This document shows positions 9,974 to 19,205 of a stretch of 64,000 nucleotides of DNA, piece by piece (the first letter of the stretch is position 1; each line of letters begins with the position of its first letter). Origin of the DNA: Serratia bockelmannii (GTDB lineage: Bacteria; Pseudomonadota; Gammaproteobacteria; Enterobacterales; Enterobacteriaceae); contig NZ_VOUX01000033.1 of NCBI RefSeq assembly GCF_008011855.1, positions 806,001-870,000 of the forward strand, written 5' to 3'. Made by a program: the position numbers and the translations under genes. Below the pieces are notes generated by a model. It was given only the letters and a program-made list of their open reading frames with translations. It was not told the origin of the DNA and did no database searches.

Positions 9974-11902
9974 ATGTTGGACCGCATTATTGCGCACACG
10001 CCGCTGGGCCAGGAGCAACTGTTGTTCCGCTCACTGGACGGTATCGAAGCGCTTTCCACCCCTTTTGACTTCTCTATTGAATTGCTGAGCACCGACGCGC
10101 GGCTCGATCGCAAAGCGCTGCTCGGCCAACCGCTGACGCTGGAGATCCCAACCCAGGGCTTCCTCAGCGCCCCGCGCTACCTGAACGGCAAGATCACCGC
10201 CATCGCCGTCAGCAGCGAAGAGATCGGCGGCACGCGCTACGCGGTGTATAACCTGCACGTGCAGCCGGATCTCTGGCCGATGACCAAGGACCGTAACTTC
10301 CGCATCTTCCAGGAACAGACGGTGCCGCAGATCGTCAAGACCCTGCTGGCGGAGCACAACGTGCAGCTGGAAGATCAGCTGACCGGTGACTATCGCCTGT
10401 GGGGCTACTGCGTGCAGTACAACGAAAGCAGTTTCAACTTCATCAGCCGCCTGATGGAGCTGGAGGGCATCTATTACTATTTCAAACACGAGATGGGCAA
10501 ACACACGCTGGTGCTCGGGGACGCCCCCCACCACCACCAGCCCTATCCCGGCTATGAGATGATCCCCTACCACCTGACGCCGTCCGGCGGCAGCACCAGC
10601 GAGGAAGGCATCAGCCAGTGGACGTTGTCCGATCGCGTCACGCCGGGTATCTACAGCCTGGACGACTACGATTTCCGCAAGCCGAACGCCTGGCTGTTCC
10701 AGGCACGGCAAAACCCGGTCTCGCCGACGCCGGGGCAGATCGACGTTTACGACTGGCCGGGCCGCTACACCGAGCATCAGCAGGGGGAGTTCTACGCCCG
10801 CGTGCGCCAGGAGGCCTGGCAGGCCGAACATCAGCAGATCCGCGGTACCGCCACCGCGCTGGGCATTGCTCCCGGCAGCACCTTTACGCTGTATAACGCC
10901 CCGCACGCCGACGACAACCGCGAGTACCTGACGCTGCAGGCCAACTACCATCTGAAAGAGAACCGCTATGCCAGCGGCGACGATCAGAGCAGCGAACACC
11001 GTATCGACTTCATCGTGCTGCCGGCGGACGTGCCCTGGCACCCGCCGCAGCAGGCCACCTGGCCGAAAACCCACGGGCCGCAGACCGCCCGGGTGGTCGG
11101 CCCGGCCGGCGAATCGATTTGGACCGACAAATACGGCCGTATCAAGGTGAAGTTCCACTGGGATCGCTTCGGGCCGAAAGACGACGGCAGCTCCTGCTGG
11201 GTGCGCGTCTCCAGCGCCTGGGCCGGCCAAGGCTACGGCGGCGTGCAGATCCCGCGCGTGAACGACGAAGTGGTGGTGGACTTTATCAACGGCGATCCGG
11301 ATCGGCCGATCGTCACCGGGCGCGTCTATAACGAAGCCAGCATGCCGCCTTGGGCGCTGCCGGCCGCCGCCACCCAGATGGGCTTTATGAGCCGCACCAA
11401 GGACGGCACCGCCGACAACGCCAACGCCCTGCGTTTCGAAGACAAGGCCGGCGCCGAACAGGTGTGGATCCAGGCGGAGCGCAACATGGACACCCAGGTG
11501 AAAAACGATGAAAGCCACACCATCGCTAACGACCACACGCATCTGGTGGGCGGCAACCAGATCAAACGGGTGGTGCTCAATCAGGCAACCGGCGTCAAAG
11601 GCGAATCCTCCGCGCTGACCGGCAAAACGCGCAGCGACGCCGTGGTTAACGCCTTTACCCTCGGCTCCGGCGAATCGCTGCGGCTCGAGTGCGGCGAAAG
11701 CGTGATCGAGCTGCTGGCGAACGGCCAAATCAACATCACCGGCACCAGCTTCAATATCACGGTGAAAGAGGACGGAGAGATCAATACCGGCGGCCAGCTG
11801 GATCTCAACCAGCCTGGCGGCGCCGCGCGCACCGCCGCACCGGGCGGTGGCCATCAGGCAGCAATCCAGAGCGCCGTCGATCAGCTGTTCCCGAAATCCT
11901 GA
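9974..11902 (+). CDS. vgrG: T6SS spike protein VgrG
   Basis: This 642-aa protein is VgrG, the trimeric spike on the Hcp tube. The N-terminal gp27-like part starts with LDRIIAHTPLGQEQLLFRSLDG, and the gp5-like OB fold shows YGRIKVKFHWDRFG and the block WVRVSSAWAGQGYGG near residues 408-422. The C-terminal repeat region ends shortly after the beta-helix needle, with no extra effector domain, so this is a carrier rather than an evolved VgrG. I chose ATG 9974 rather than 9938 because AGAGGA lies 7 bases upstream. Immediately downstream come a chaperone and a PAAR-bearing Rhs protein, which should sit on this spike. Confidence 0.95.
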   Translation: MLDRIIAHTPLGQEQLLFRSLDGIEALSTPFDFSIELLSTDARLDRKALLGQPLTLEIPTQGFLSAPRYLNGKITAIAVSSEEIGGTRYAVYNLHVQPDLWPMTKDRNFRIFQEQTVPQIVKTLLAEHNVQLEDQLTGDYRLWGYCVQYNESSFNFISRLMELEGIYYYFKHEMGKHTLVLGDAPHHHQPYPGYEMIPYHLTPSGGSTSEEGISQWTLSDRVTPGIYSLDDYDFRKPNAWLFQARQNPVSPTPGQIDVYDWPGRYTEHQQGEFYARVRQEAWQAEHQQIRGTATALGIAPGSTFTLYNAPHADDNREYLTLQANYHLKENRYASGDDQSSEHRIDFIVLPADVPWHPPQQATWPKTHGPQTARVVGPAGESIWTDKYGRIKVKFHWDRFGPKDDGSSCWVRVSSAWAGQGYGGVQIPRVNDEVVVDFINGDPDRPIVTGRVYNEASMPPWALPAAATQMGFMSRTKDGTADNANALRFEDKAGAEQVWIQAERNMDTQVKNDESHTIANDHTHLVGGNQIKRVVLNQATGVKGESSALTGKTRSDAVVNAFTLGSGESLRLECGESVIELLANGQINITGTSFNITVKEDGEINTGGQLDLNQPGGAARTAAPGGGHQAAIQSAVDQLFPKS

Positions 11903-11906
11903 TGCC

Positions 11907-11927
11907 GACGCGGCCCTGCGCCGCGTC
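11907..11927 (+). terminator. Hairpin between vgrG and eagR
   Basis: A perfect 8-bp stem GACGCGGC / GCCGCGTC with loop CCTGC is followed by CTTTCC. It lies 5 bases after the vgrG stop and could partly end transcription. Confidence 0.5.
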
Positions 11928-11956
11928 CTTTCCCCTGATTACTTGCAAGGACATCC

Positions 11957-12397
11957 ATGGATTACCTTTTCCAGGAAGGCCATTTCACCCTCCCCGCCAT
12001 CGCCTGGCAGGACTGCACGGTCAATATTCTCAAAAACCCGCAAACCGGCGCCTCGCTGGTCATCACCCGCGGCATCATTCCGCAAGGTGCCACGCTGGAG
12101 GACGAATTCGAGAAGCAGTGGCAAGCACTGCTGCCTCAGATCAGCGATTTGCAACAGTCGCCGCGCCGGCGCATCAGCGCCGGGCCGCAGGGCCATCTCA
12201 AGGCGATTGAAGTCACCAGTCGCTTTATCCGCGCCGGACACCACCATCATCAGCATCAGTTGGCGGTGCAGCCGGACGAGAGCCAGACGTTACTGATCGT
12301 CACCTATGCCGCCATGCGCCCCTTCACCCCCGAGGATGACGCTCACTGGCAGCAGGTGAAAGCGTCGCTGGTCTTGACCGAACACAGTGAACAATAG
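11957..12397 (+). CDS. eagR: EagR-type chaperone for the Rhs effector (DUF1795)
   Basis: This 146-aa protein has the DUF1795 (DcrB-like) pattern: FQEGHFTLPAIAWQDCTVNILK at the start, followed by LVITRGIIPQGATLEDEFEKQW. Members of this family, called EagR or EagT, bind and shield the hydrophobic N-terminal helices of prePAAR effectors before loading on VgrG. The next gene, 2 bases downstream, encodes exactly such a prePAAR Rhs protein, so substrate and chaperone are paired. A His-rich stretch (HHHHQHQ) at about residues 96-102 is unusual; its meaning is unknown. An AAGGA site lies about 7 bases before the ATG. Confidence 0.88.
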   Translation: MDYLFQEGHFTLPAIAWQDCTVNILKNPQTGASLVITRGIIPQGATLEDEFEKQWQALLPQISDLQQSPRRRISAGPQGHLKAIEVTSRFIRAGHHHHQHQLAVQPDESQTLLIVTYAAMRPFTPEDDAHWQQVKASLVLTEHSEQ

Positions 12398-12399
12398 CC

Positions 12400-15300
12400 A
12401 TGGCTGAGATCTGGGCAGCAAGAAAGGATGATGAACTGATCCACACCAGCGCGTTGGCGGACATCGCCAGCGCCGTCGCCGAAGTCGCGGTGTATGCGGT
12501 GGCGACCGCCGCCGTGTCCGCAGCAGCCGCCGCCGCAGCGCCGGCATTGGCAGGGGTGGCGGTGCTCGGCGCAGCGGCGACGGCGGCCTCCGGCTGCGTC
12601 GGCGCCGGGCTGATCGTCGGTTTTGCCACCAGCCTGACCGGCGTCGGAGAACATATCAGCAACGGCTGCGACGCCGTGGCCAACTGGCTCTTCCCGCCTT
12701 CCGTCTCCGGCGTCATTCTCACGGGCTCCCCCAACGTCTTCACCAACGCCAAACCGGCGGCACGCGCCGCAGGTCGTTTACTCACGCCCGCAGAGATCAA
12801 AGCGTTACCGGCGCCACAGCCGCCGCAAAGCTTCTGGGATTATGGCGCCGAGCTGCTGGCCGCCGGCGGTAATATCCTCTCGCAGCTATGGCAGCCCGGC
12901 GTCGCCGGCCCCAGCCAGCCCAGCCAACCGCTGGAAGAAGATAAAATCAGCTGCGACAAACACCCGCTTCCGCAATACCTGGCGGAAGGCTCCAGTAAAG
13001 TATTTATCAACGGCCAACCGGCCGTACGCAGCAATGACCGTTCAACCTGCGAGGCGAAAGTCTCGACCGACGTCTCCAAAAATGTGCAGATCGGCGGCGG
13101 CACGGTGGTGGTACGCGACATCAAGAGCGGCAAGCTGCCGGGTATCGGTTTGGCGCTGACCGTGCTGCCGCTGCTGCTCGGTAATCCGGCCAAGCTGGTT
13201 AAGAACCTGCCTTGCATGATCGGCGGCGGTCTGGCGGCGGCGGGCGTTAACGCCCTCGGCGAAGCGATCCACGCCGCCTTTAACCCGGTGCATGCCGCCA
13301 CCGGCGCCAAGGTATTGAACGACGAAGAAGATCTGGACCTGTTGCTGCCGGCGCGCTTTCCGCTGATCTGGCAGCGCAATTACAACAGCCGCAATGGCTA
13401 TCAGGGACTGTTTGGCCACGGCTGGCGCACGCCTTTTGAAATTTGGGTCGATCTTAACGACCGGGACGGCGTCATTGAGTGTTGCCTGCATGATGAAACC
13501 GGTCGTGAGCTACGCTTCCCGCTGCCTGAGGTGAACCAGCCGAGCTTCAGCGCCGGTGAAGGGCTGATGTTCCGCCGCGGTGAAGAGGGACAGCTGCTGA
13601 TCGCGGACACCGACGGCAGCGTCTGGCGGCTGTTCGTGCCGCTGCCGCAGACCCCTTCCCGCCTGAGGCTGGTGTCGTTGAGCGATGAGTACGATAATGC
13701 GCTGCTGCTGAACTACGACGAACGACAGCGCCTGAGCCACATCGTCGACAGCGCCGGCACCATGACATTGCGGCTGGAATACGGCGATCCGCGCTTCGAC
13801 GATCGCGTCACCGCCTTGCGGCATAACGACGAACCACGCGTGCGCTACCGTTATGACGACGGCGGCGATCTGCATCAGGTGATCGACGCCGGCGGCCTGG
13901 TCACACGCGAATTTCACTATAACGCCCAACACCTGCTGACCCGCCACCAACAGGCCGGTGGGCCCAGCTTCGAGTATCACTGGGCGATGTTCGACGACTG
14001 GCGCGTGGTGGAACACCGCGACAGCGCCGGCGGCGGCTGTACAATCGACTACGATTTGGCCGCCGGGTTAACGACGGTCACCGAGAATGACGGCTTGCGG
14101 CACCAGCACCGCTGGAACGCCCAACGGCTGATCGTCGAATATACCGACGAGCGTGGTGAGGTCTGGCATTACCAATGGAATGACGAAGACATGCTGATCG
14201 CCACGCGCGATCCGCTCGGCCACGGCTGGCATTTCCGCTACGATGAAGCCGGTAATCTGGTCGAGGAAGAGGATCCGCTCGGCCATATCCGCCTCACCGG
14301 TTGGCTACCGCAGCGCGCACTGCCGATCAGCGTCAAGGAGCCCAACGGCGCCACACAGCATTTCTACTACGACGAGCGCCATGCCTTGATTGCCGAGATC
14401 GATGCGCTCGGCCATACCCAGCGCTACCTGCGCGATGGCTATGGCCAGGTGGTGCAAGCCGTCGACGCCAACGGCGGCATCAGCCATTTCGCTTATGATG
14501 AGCACGGGCAATTATTGCGCGCCCGCGATTGCTCCGGCAAACAAACCCTCTACAAATATACGGCTCAAGGCTGGCTCAGCGAGGTGACCGACGCCGCCGG
14601 CGAACGCGTCCATTACCGCTACGATGCCGCCGGCCGCCTGACACAGCTGCAGCGCGCCGAGGGCTGGCAAGAGACGCTGAGCTGGAACGCGCAGGGCCAG
14701 CTGGATCGCTATCAGGGGGCCGATGGGCGCCTGACGCATTATCGCTATGACGCAGCCGGCCGCCTGCTGGCCACGCGCAATCCGCTCGATGGCGAGGTGG
14801 TGCGCCACTACGACGCCCGCGGCAGATTAACGGCGCTGCGCAACGAGAATGCCGAAAGTTACCTGTTCCATTGGACGGCCTGCAATCTGTTGCAGGAAGA
14901 AATCGGGTTGGACGGCGTCAGCACCCGCTATCGTTACGACGAATGCCGCCGGGTCGTCGAGCGCCGCTTCGCCGCCAATACCTCCGCCGCCTTCTCGCAC
15001 TATTTCAACCATGACGGCGCCGGCCAACTGGTGAGCAAACAGACGCCCGATGGAGAAACCCGCTACCGCTACAGTCCGCTCGGCCAACTGCTGCATGCCG
15101 CCAGTGACCGCGGCAACGCATGGCATGACGAGCCGACAACGGCTCAGAGCGAGGTCAGTTTTGACTATGACTTGCTGGGGCGGGTAACCCGTGAACAAGG
15201 TGCCAACGGTACGCTGCGCTATGATTACGATCCGATGGGTAACCGCACGCAAACCACCTTGCCCGACGGACGCGCGCTGCGCGCGCTGTACTACGGCAGC

Positions 15301-16821
15301 GGCCACCTGCTGCAGCTGGCGCTGGACGATATCACCCTCAGCGAGTTCGAGCGTGACAATCTGCACCGCGAGCTGAGCCGTACGCAGGGTCGCCTGACCA
15401 GCCGAGTGCATTATGATCGGCTGGGGCGCAAAGACCGGCGGGAGATCTTCAATGACAACCGCCAGCGCCCGGCGCCGGCCAGCAGCTCGCGCCAGTGGTC
15501 CTACGACTATCAAAACAACCTGACGCGCGAAGAACACAACGCCAACCCGTTCTCCTACCAGCGTTATCAGTACGATGCCACCGGTCGATTACTGAACCGG
15601 GACGGCACGCTGCCGGATACCGAGCGCTACCGGTACGATCCGGCATCCAACCTGCTGGATGAGGGGCAATTCCGCCAGCGGCACAACCGCGTACTGCATT
15701 ATCAGGGAATTGATTACCGGTACGATGTCTTTGGCCGCACGGTGGAAAAACGCAAAGGCCACTACCGTTGGCAATATCTCTACGACGCCGATCATCGCCT
15801 CTGCGAGGTGGTGCGCTACAGCCAGCATCGCAGCGAAGCCCAGCAGCATGTGCAGTTCCACTATGATCCGCTCGGGCGGCGCACGCAAAAGCGGGTGTGG
15901 CAGCAAAGTCAGGATCTGCGCCAACCGGCCGGCAAATGCCAAACCACCACGTTTTTGTGGGAAGGTTTCCGGCTGCTGCAGGAAACTCGCGACGGCATGC
16001 CCCTCACCTATGTCTATGCCGATCAGGGCAGCTATGAACCTTTGGCGCGCATCGACGGCCACGCGCCGGCCCAAGTATTTTACTTCCACACGGCGTCGAA
16101 CGGCGAACCGGAAAGCCTGACCGACAGCGACGGAACGCTGCGCTGGCAGAGCCACAGCAGCGCCTGGGGCCGCATAAAGTATGAGGAAAATCAGCAAGAT
16201 CTGGATTACTCCCAAAACCTGCGCCTACAGGGGCAATACCTGGATCGGGAAACGGGATTGCACTACAATTTGTTCCGCTATTACGATCCGGATATCGGCA
16301 GATTTACCCAGCACGATCCGATAGGTTTGGCCGGCGGGATCAACCTGTACCAATACGCGCCGAATCCGCTGGGTTGGGTGGATCCTTGGGGATGGAAGCC
16401 ACGATGCGCAGCAACCAAAGCCAACGATCATAATCAGGCAGCTTTTGGTCGACAATGGCAAGGTCGAGGTATCTACAAAGGACGAGACTCTTGGTCAAAT
16501 ATCATGTTGAAAGAAGGTGACATTGTTTATGGCGGCGCTCCAGGGCAATCTGGTTTTTACTTCAACAAGGCGACGCTAGATGCTGCAGGTGGCAGTAGAG
16601 CCAAGCTATGGGAAAGTTTGCAGGTGCTTCCACATGAAAAATTTGGTTATAGATCTAAAATACAAGCATATAGAGTAAAAAGAGAAACGATTGCAGGAAC
16701 AGGTAAAGCGATATCTCAAGACCCAACGAGATTCGGCGAAGGCGGAGGAACTCAATTTTTCCTTTCTAACTATAAAACTGTTCTTGAGCCAATTGATAAG
16801 CCTTTTGAAATTGGATTGTAA
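12400..16821 (+). CDS. rhs: Rhs polymorphic toxin with PAAR domain, T6SS effector
   Basis: This is a 1473-aa effector. Residues 1-10 carry the prePAAR motif (AARKDDELIH), followed by Ala/Val-rich membrane-like helices at about 20-85. A PAAR region follows (GVILTGSPNVF near 105-115, then a second block with Cys and His at 186-240). From about 300 the protein is an Rhs shell of many YD repeats. The core ends in RFTQHDPIGLAGG..YQYAPNPLGWVDPWG, a typical self-cleavage site near residue 1330. The last 142 residues are the toxin: GGAPGQSGFYF and later FGEGGGTQFFL resemble the NAD-binding outline of TNT-like NAD glycohydrolases, and Rhs NADase effectors are known from Serratia. Toxin DNA is AT-rich, unlike the shell. 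EagR precedes it and the immunity gene follows by one base. Confidence 0.93.
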   Translation: MAEIWAARKDDELIHTSALADIASAVAEVAVYAVATAAVSAAAAAAAPALAGVAVLGAAATAASGCVGAGLIVGFATSLTGVGEHISNGCDAVANWLFPPSVSGVILTGSPNVFTNAKPAARAAGRLLTPAEIKALPAPQPPQSFWDYGAELLAAGGNILSQLWQPGVAGPSQPSQPLEEDKISCDKHPLPQYLAEGSSKVFINGQPAVRSNDRSTCEAKVSTDVSKNVQIGGGTVVVRDIKSGKLPGIGLALTVLPLLLGNPAKLVKNLPCMIGGGLAAAGVNALGEAIHAAFNPVHAATGAKVLNDEEDLDLLLPARFPLIWQRNYNSRNGYQGLFGHGWRTPFEIWVDLNDRDGVIECCLHDETGRELRFPLPEVNQPSFSAGEGLMFRRGEEGQLLIADTDGSVWRLFVPLPQTPSRLRLVSLSDEYDNALLLNYDERQRLSHIVDSAGTMTLRLEYGDPRFDDRVTALRHNDEPRVRYRYDDGGDLHQVIDAGGLVTREFHYNAQHLLTRHQQAGGPSFEYHWAMFDDWRVVEHRDSAGGGCTIDYDLAAGLTTVTENDGLRHQHRWNAQRLIVEYTDERGEVWHYQWNDEDMLIATRDPLGHGWHFRYDEAGNLVEEEDPLGHIRLTGWLPQRALPISVKEPNGATQHFYYDERHALIAEIDALGHTQRYLRDGYGQVVQAVDANGGISHFAYDEHGQLLRARDCSGKQTLYKYTAQGWLSEVTDAAGERVHYRYDAAGRLTQLQRAEGWQETLSWNAQGQLDRYQGADGRLTHYRYDAAGRLLATRNPLDGEVVRHYDARGRLTALRNENAESYLFHWTACNLLQEEIGLDGVSTRYRYDECRRVVERRFAANTSAAFSHYFNHDGAGQLVSKQTPDGETRYRYSPLGQLLHAASDRGNAWHDEPTTAQSEVSFDYDLLGRVTREQGANGTLRYDYDPMGNRTQTTLPDGRALRALYYGSGHLLQLALDDITLSEFERDNLHRELSRTQGRLTSRVHYDRLGRKDRREIFNDNRQRPAPASSSRQWSYDYQNNLTREEHNANPFSYQRYQYDATGRLLNRDGTLPDTERYRYDPASNLLDEGQFRQRHNRVLHYQGIDYRYDVFGRTVEKRKGHYRWQYLYDADHRLCEVVRYSQHRSEAQQHVQFHYDPLGRRTQKRVWQQSQDLRQPAGKCQTTTFLWEGFRLLQETRDGMPLTYVYADQGSYEPLARIDGHAPAQVFYFHTASNGEPESLTDSDGTLRWQSHSSAWGRIKYEENQQDLDYSQNLRLQGQYLDRETGLHYNLFRYYDPDIGRFTQHDPIGLAGGINLYQYAPNPLGWVDPWGWKPRCAATKANDHNQAAFGRQWQGRGIYKGRDSWSNIMLKEGDIVYGGAPGQSGFYFNKATLDAAGGSRAKLWESLQVLPHEKFGYRSKIQAYRVKRETIAGTGKAISQDPTRFGEGGGTQFFLSNYKTVLEPIDKPFEIGL

Positions 16822-16822
16822 A

Positions 16823-17311
16823 ATGCAACTAGATACTTATGACGGAACACTAGAACTCGCGGGAATAACGCTAGGTACAGCGACAACCCGAGAAATGCTA
16901 ATAAAAGGCTCCAGATTGTGGGAGGGTTGGCCAGAAAAGTCAGATGGTAGGACTACATCATACAGAACAATAATCAGTACAAAAAAAGAAAAAGCCGGCG
17001 ATATATATATAATTGCCGACTTCTCCGGGGCCTTCATTACAGATGCAGTGCTTTGCAGTTGGCGTTTTGCGCCTGAAAAACTCATGATGGGAATACAAAA
17101 AAAAGTAGAAGGTGCTATTACCAAAAATCTTCGAACATGGTTTTATGAAAAAACTCATATACAACTTCCAGTTAGTGGTTCATGGGGGCATATTGACGCT
17201 GCTTATGACCCACATAATTTAACGGGAACAATAGTGTGCAACTATCGCAGTGCATTTCATACTGAGGATGAATGGCGAAAATATTGCAAAAGGAATAACA
17301 TAATTTATTAA
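16823..17311 (+). CDS. Probable immunity protein for the Rhs toxin
   Basis: This 162-aa protein starts one base after the Rhs stop codon (TAA-A-ATG), so the two are co-transcribed. It has no signal peptide or membrane helix, which fits neutralisation of a cytoplasmic toxin such as an NADase. Tyr, Trp and charged residues are spread through it, with no recognised motif. Codon use is AT-rich like the toxin tip, so the pair was probably acquired together. The function is inferred purely from position; cognate immunity genes nearly always follow rhs tips directly. A longer in-frame reading starting at 16691 lies inside rhs and is rejected. Confidence 0.75.
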   Translation: MQLDTYDGTLELAGITLGTATTREMLIKGSRLWEGWPEKSDGRTTSYRTIISTKKEKAGDIYIIADFSGAFITDAVLCSWRFAPEKLMMGIQKKVEGAITKNLRTWFYEKTHIQLPVSGSWGHIDAAYDPHNLTGTIVCNYRSAFHTEDEWRKYCKRNNIIY

Positions 17312-17348
17312 AAAAGAGGAAACTCATCCACATTATTATATAAAAATT

Positions 17349-17387
17349 CACACACTCATTCCATAATGCAGAGTGTGTGTGATTTTT
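17349..17387 (+). terminator. Terminator after the immunity gene
   Basis: A 9-bp stem CACACACTC / GAGTGTGTG is followed by TGATTTTT. It should end the vgrG-rhs-immunity transcript. Confidence 0.6.
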
Positions 17388-17487
17388 CACCCCCCCCTCG
17401 AATATCGCAAATAACTACATCTTCACTTCGCACACTAACAATCAATAAAGGCATGAATCATTTATTCACTAGATCTATTTAAATATT

Positions 17488-17865
17488 ATGAACAAAGAGA
17501 AAATTGTCATTACCCCATCAAACAGGCAACTATTTGATGGTAACGAAGAGCAGTTTCGTTTATTTAAAAAAGAAGTATCCATCCCTAACTCTAACGAAAA
17601 AGTACTTTATGATAACAGCTCTGCGATACCCATATGGGATATAGATGAAAACATTAGGAAGGCGATCGCAGAAAAAATAAGCGGGATAAAAGTCATAGAG
17701 TACCCATATGACCCAATACCTTCATATAAAAATGAAAATCTGGATATCTACATTCAGAATGTAGAGTCGGAAATGCACAAAAACAGAATAACAATAATCA
17801 CGGCGACGGGTGAGTCACAACCAGCAAGATATAAGATAAAGTTGCTGGGTTTCATTTTTCACTAG
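17488..17865 (+). CDS. Unrecognised 125-aa protein in the Rhs island
   Basis: I do not recognise this protein. It has no signal peptide, no membrane segment, and a mixed charged sequence (MNKEKIVITPSNRQLFDG...). Composition is AT-rich like its neighbours. No clear ribosome-binding site precedes the ATG; only an A/T-rich leader is visible. It may be a leftover immunity gene or a fragment of an older toxin tip, judging only from its place downstream of an rhs gene. Nothing in it resembles the Rhs core end, so there is no sign of a complete orphan tip. Confidence 0.5.
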   Translation: MNKEKIVITPSNRQLFDGNEEQFRLFKKEVSIPNSNEKVLYDNSSAIPIWDIDENIRKAIAEKISGIKVIEYPYDPIPSYKNENLDIYIQNVESEMHKNRITIITATGESQPARYKIKLLGFIFH

Positions 17866-17918
17866 CGCTCTCTTAGAGGCGACCCCACTGAAATCTTTAT
17901 AACACTCTGAGGTAACAG

Positions 17919-18617
17919 ATGATGAATATTTCCTGGGATATCGCCAACTTTAATATATCAATGAAAAGCCAGTACAGTGATATCTATGAGTTAGAAAATG
18001 ATATCAGTAATTTCTTTGGAAGCAGTAATTTTAGTGAAATGGACTCCCTTGACTGGTTTTTAATCAACAAGAAAACAAACGAGTTTTCTTTTTTGTTGTT
18101 GAGCGTTCCTTCTTTTTTTAAAGCATCAAGCGAGCGTCATGCCCTTGATGTTGACTCATTACGAGAAATAAAATTATCAGAATGTATCGATAGCTTCGTA
18201 TCTCACGTCACTATTCAAGACGAAGCAGTTTTCCAATCCAAAGAGAACATTTTAATTGTCGCATCGGATACATCGGCCATCGTTTATAAGACACCAATCA
18301 AAGAGGGTCTTTATTTCTTGTCGGGCTGTGATTTTTCGCATCATGGGTTTTTATTGCTCAGTGCGACCCATCATATCCCAGGGGAAACACCACCATCAGA
18401 TGAGACAATTTCCGATTCGTTATTCTTAAGAATGCTAGATTTGTGCAACCAATATTTTTATGATGCCATGGACGAGCAAGATGAAAGATGTTTATCCATA
18501 ATAAACCAGTTAGAGAAGGATTGTTTGGCATATCAAAAGATAGACGTTCGCTTACTGCAAACAATAGATTTTATAAAAAACCTTAAATATACATTCTATG
18601 ATATAGACATGGAATAA
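17919..18617 (+). CDS. Unrecognised 232-aa protein, candidate orphan immunity
   Basis: This 232-aa soluble protein has a good GAGGT ribosome-binding site at 17909, 5 bases before ATG 17919 and 8 before a second ATG at 17922. It is acidic and rich in Phe, Ser and Asp, with no signal peptide or membrane helix, and I know no family for it. It lies last in the AT-rich island behind rhs and just ahead of a strong terminator. Arrays of unrelated immunity genes behind rhs or cdi loci are common and protect against siblings that carry other tips, so this is a reasonable guess, not shown by the sequence. Confidence 0.55.
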   Translation: MMNISWDIANFNISMKSQYSDIYELENDISNFFGSSNFSEMDSLDWFLINKKTNEFSFLLLSVPSFFKASSERHALDVDSLREIKLSECIDSFVSHVTIQDEAVFQSKENILIVASDTSAIVYKTPIKEGLYFLSGCDFSHHGFLLLSATHHIPGETPPSDETISDSLFLRMLDLCNQYFYDAMDEQDERCLSIINQLEKDCLAYQKIDVRLLQTIDFIKNLKYTFYDIDME

Positions 18618-18663
18618 TTATCTTATGACTGTTCCTCTTTTAAATGAATCTTTAAATATCCCA

Positions 18664-18690
18664 TCAAAAGGCTCCCAAAGAGCCTTTTGA
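18664..18690. terminator. Strong bidirectional terminator
   Basis: A perfect 11-bp stem TCAAAAGGCTC / GAGCCTTTTGA with loop CCAAA gives T runs on both strands. It closes the Rhs island on the + strand and sbmC on the - strand. Confidence 0.85.
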
Positions 18691-18714
18691 TATGCTACCG
18701 CGCCGTTAGCCCCC

Positions 18715-19182
18715 TCACCACTTCTTCACCGTCTGGTAAATCTCGAGGTCGAAATAGCCGTCGGCCTCGCAGTCGTTGAGATAGTGTTCATAGCTCACCC
18801 CCTCAACCGGCTGGTAGCCGCTGGCCGGCAGCAGCTTCTGATAGAACTCGCCCCACACCCGCTCGAAATCGCCATCGCTGATGCGCACGTGGTAGACCGC
18901 ATACTGCCCGGCGGGCAGCGTCTGCACGGTCACGCCCTCGCTGCCCGCCGGCAGCGCGAAATCGTCCGCCACGCTTATCACTACGTCGGCACGCAGCTTT
19001 TCCGGCGCCACTTCCGCCGGATCGTCCCAATACAGCACCAGCCATTTGCCAAACGGCACGCCGTGGCGTTTCCGCCATGCCAGCAGTTGCTGCGAGCCCT
19101 GCGGGATGGTCTGCGGATACGGCCCCACGACTCTCACTCCCACCACCTTCTCCGCCGCTTTATCGATAATCCTCACGCTCAT
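18715..19182 (-). CDS. sbmC: GyrI-like DNA gyrase inhibitory protein SbmC
   Basis: This 155-aa protein matches the SbmC/GyrI family in length and sequence: an early VRVVGPYP block, PFGKWLVLYWDDP near residues 43-55, the beta-hairpin PAGQYAVYHVRI near 90-101, and the YEHYLNDCEADGYFDLEIYQTVKK end. In E. coli this protein binds gyrase and protects against some gyrase toxins, including microcins; the wider fold binds small molecules. A GGAGG site lies 9 bases before the ATG. It starts 23 bases after kynA on the same strand, so both may be on one transcript. In E. coli the gene is SOS-controlled, but no LexA box is visible here. Confidence 0.85.
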   Translation of the reverse strand: MSVRIIDKAAEKVVGVRVVGPYPQTIPQGSQQLLAWRKRHGVPFGKWLVLYWDDPAEVAPEKLRADVVISVADDFALPAGSEGVTVQTLPAGQYAVYHVRISDGDFERVWGEFYQKLLPASGYQPVEGVSYEHYLNDCEADGYFDLEIYQTVKKW

Positions 19183-19205
19183 CGCCCTTATCCTCCCACG
19201 TTATT

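Larger units (their letters stand above)
16393..18640 (+). other. AT-rich toxin/immunity exchange island
   Basis: Base composition drops sharply at the end of the Rhs core and stays AT-rich up to the terminator at 18664. The stretch holds the Rhs toxin tip, its likely immunity gene and two small unrecognised genes. This is the usual layout of rhs tip exchange by recombination in the conserved core. Confidence 0.75.

Noticed and set aside
10031-11854. 607-aa open frame on the - strand
   Set aside because: Antisense to vgrG, no recognisable fold, and the + strand frame is a clear VgrG.
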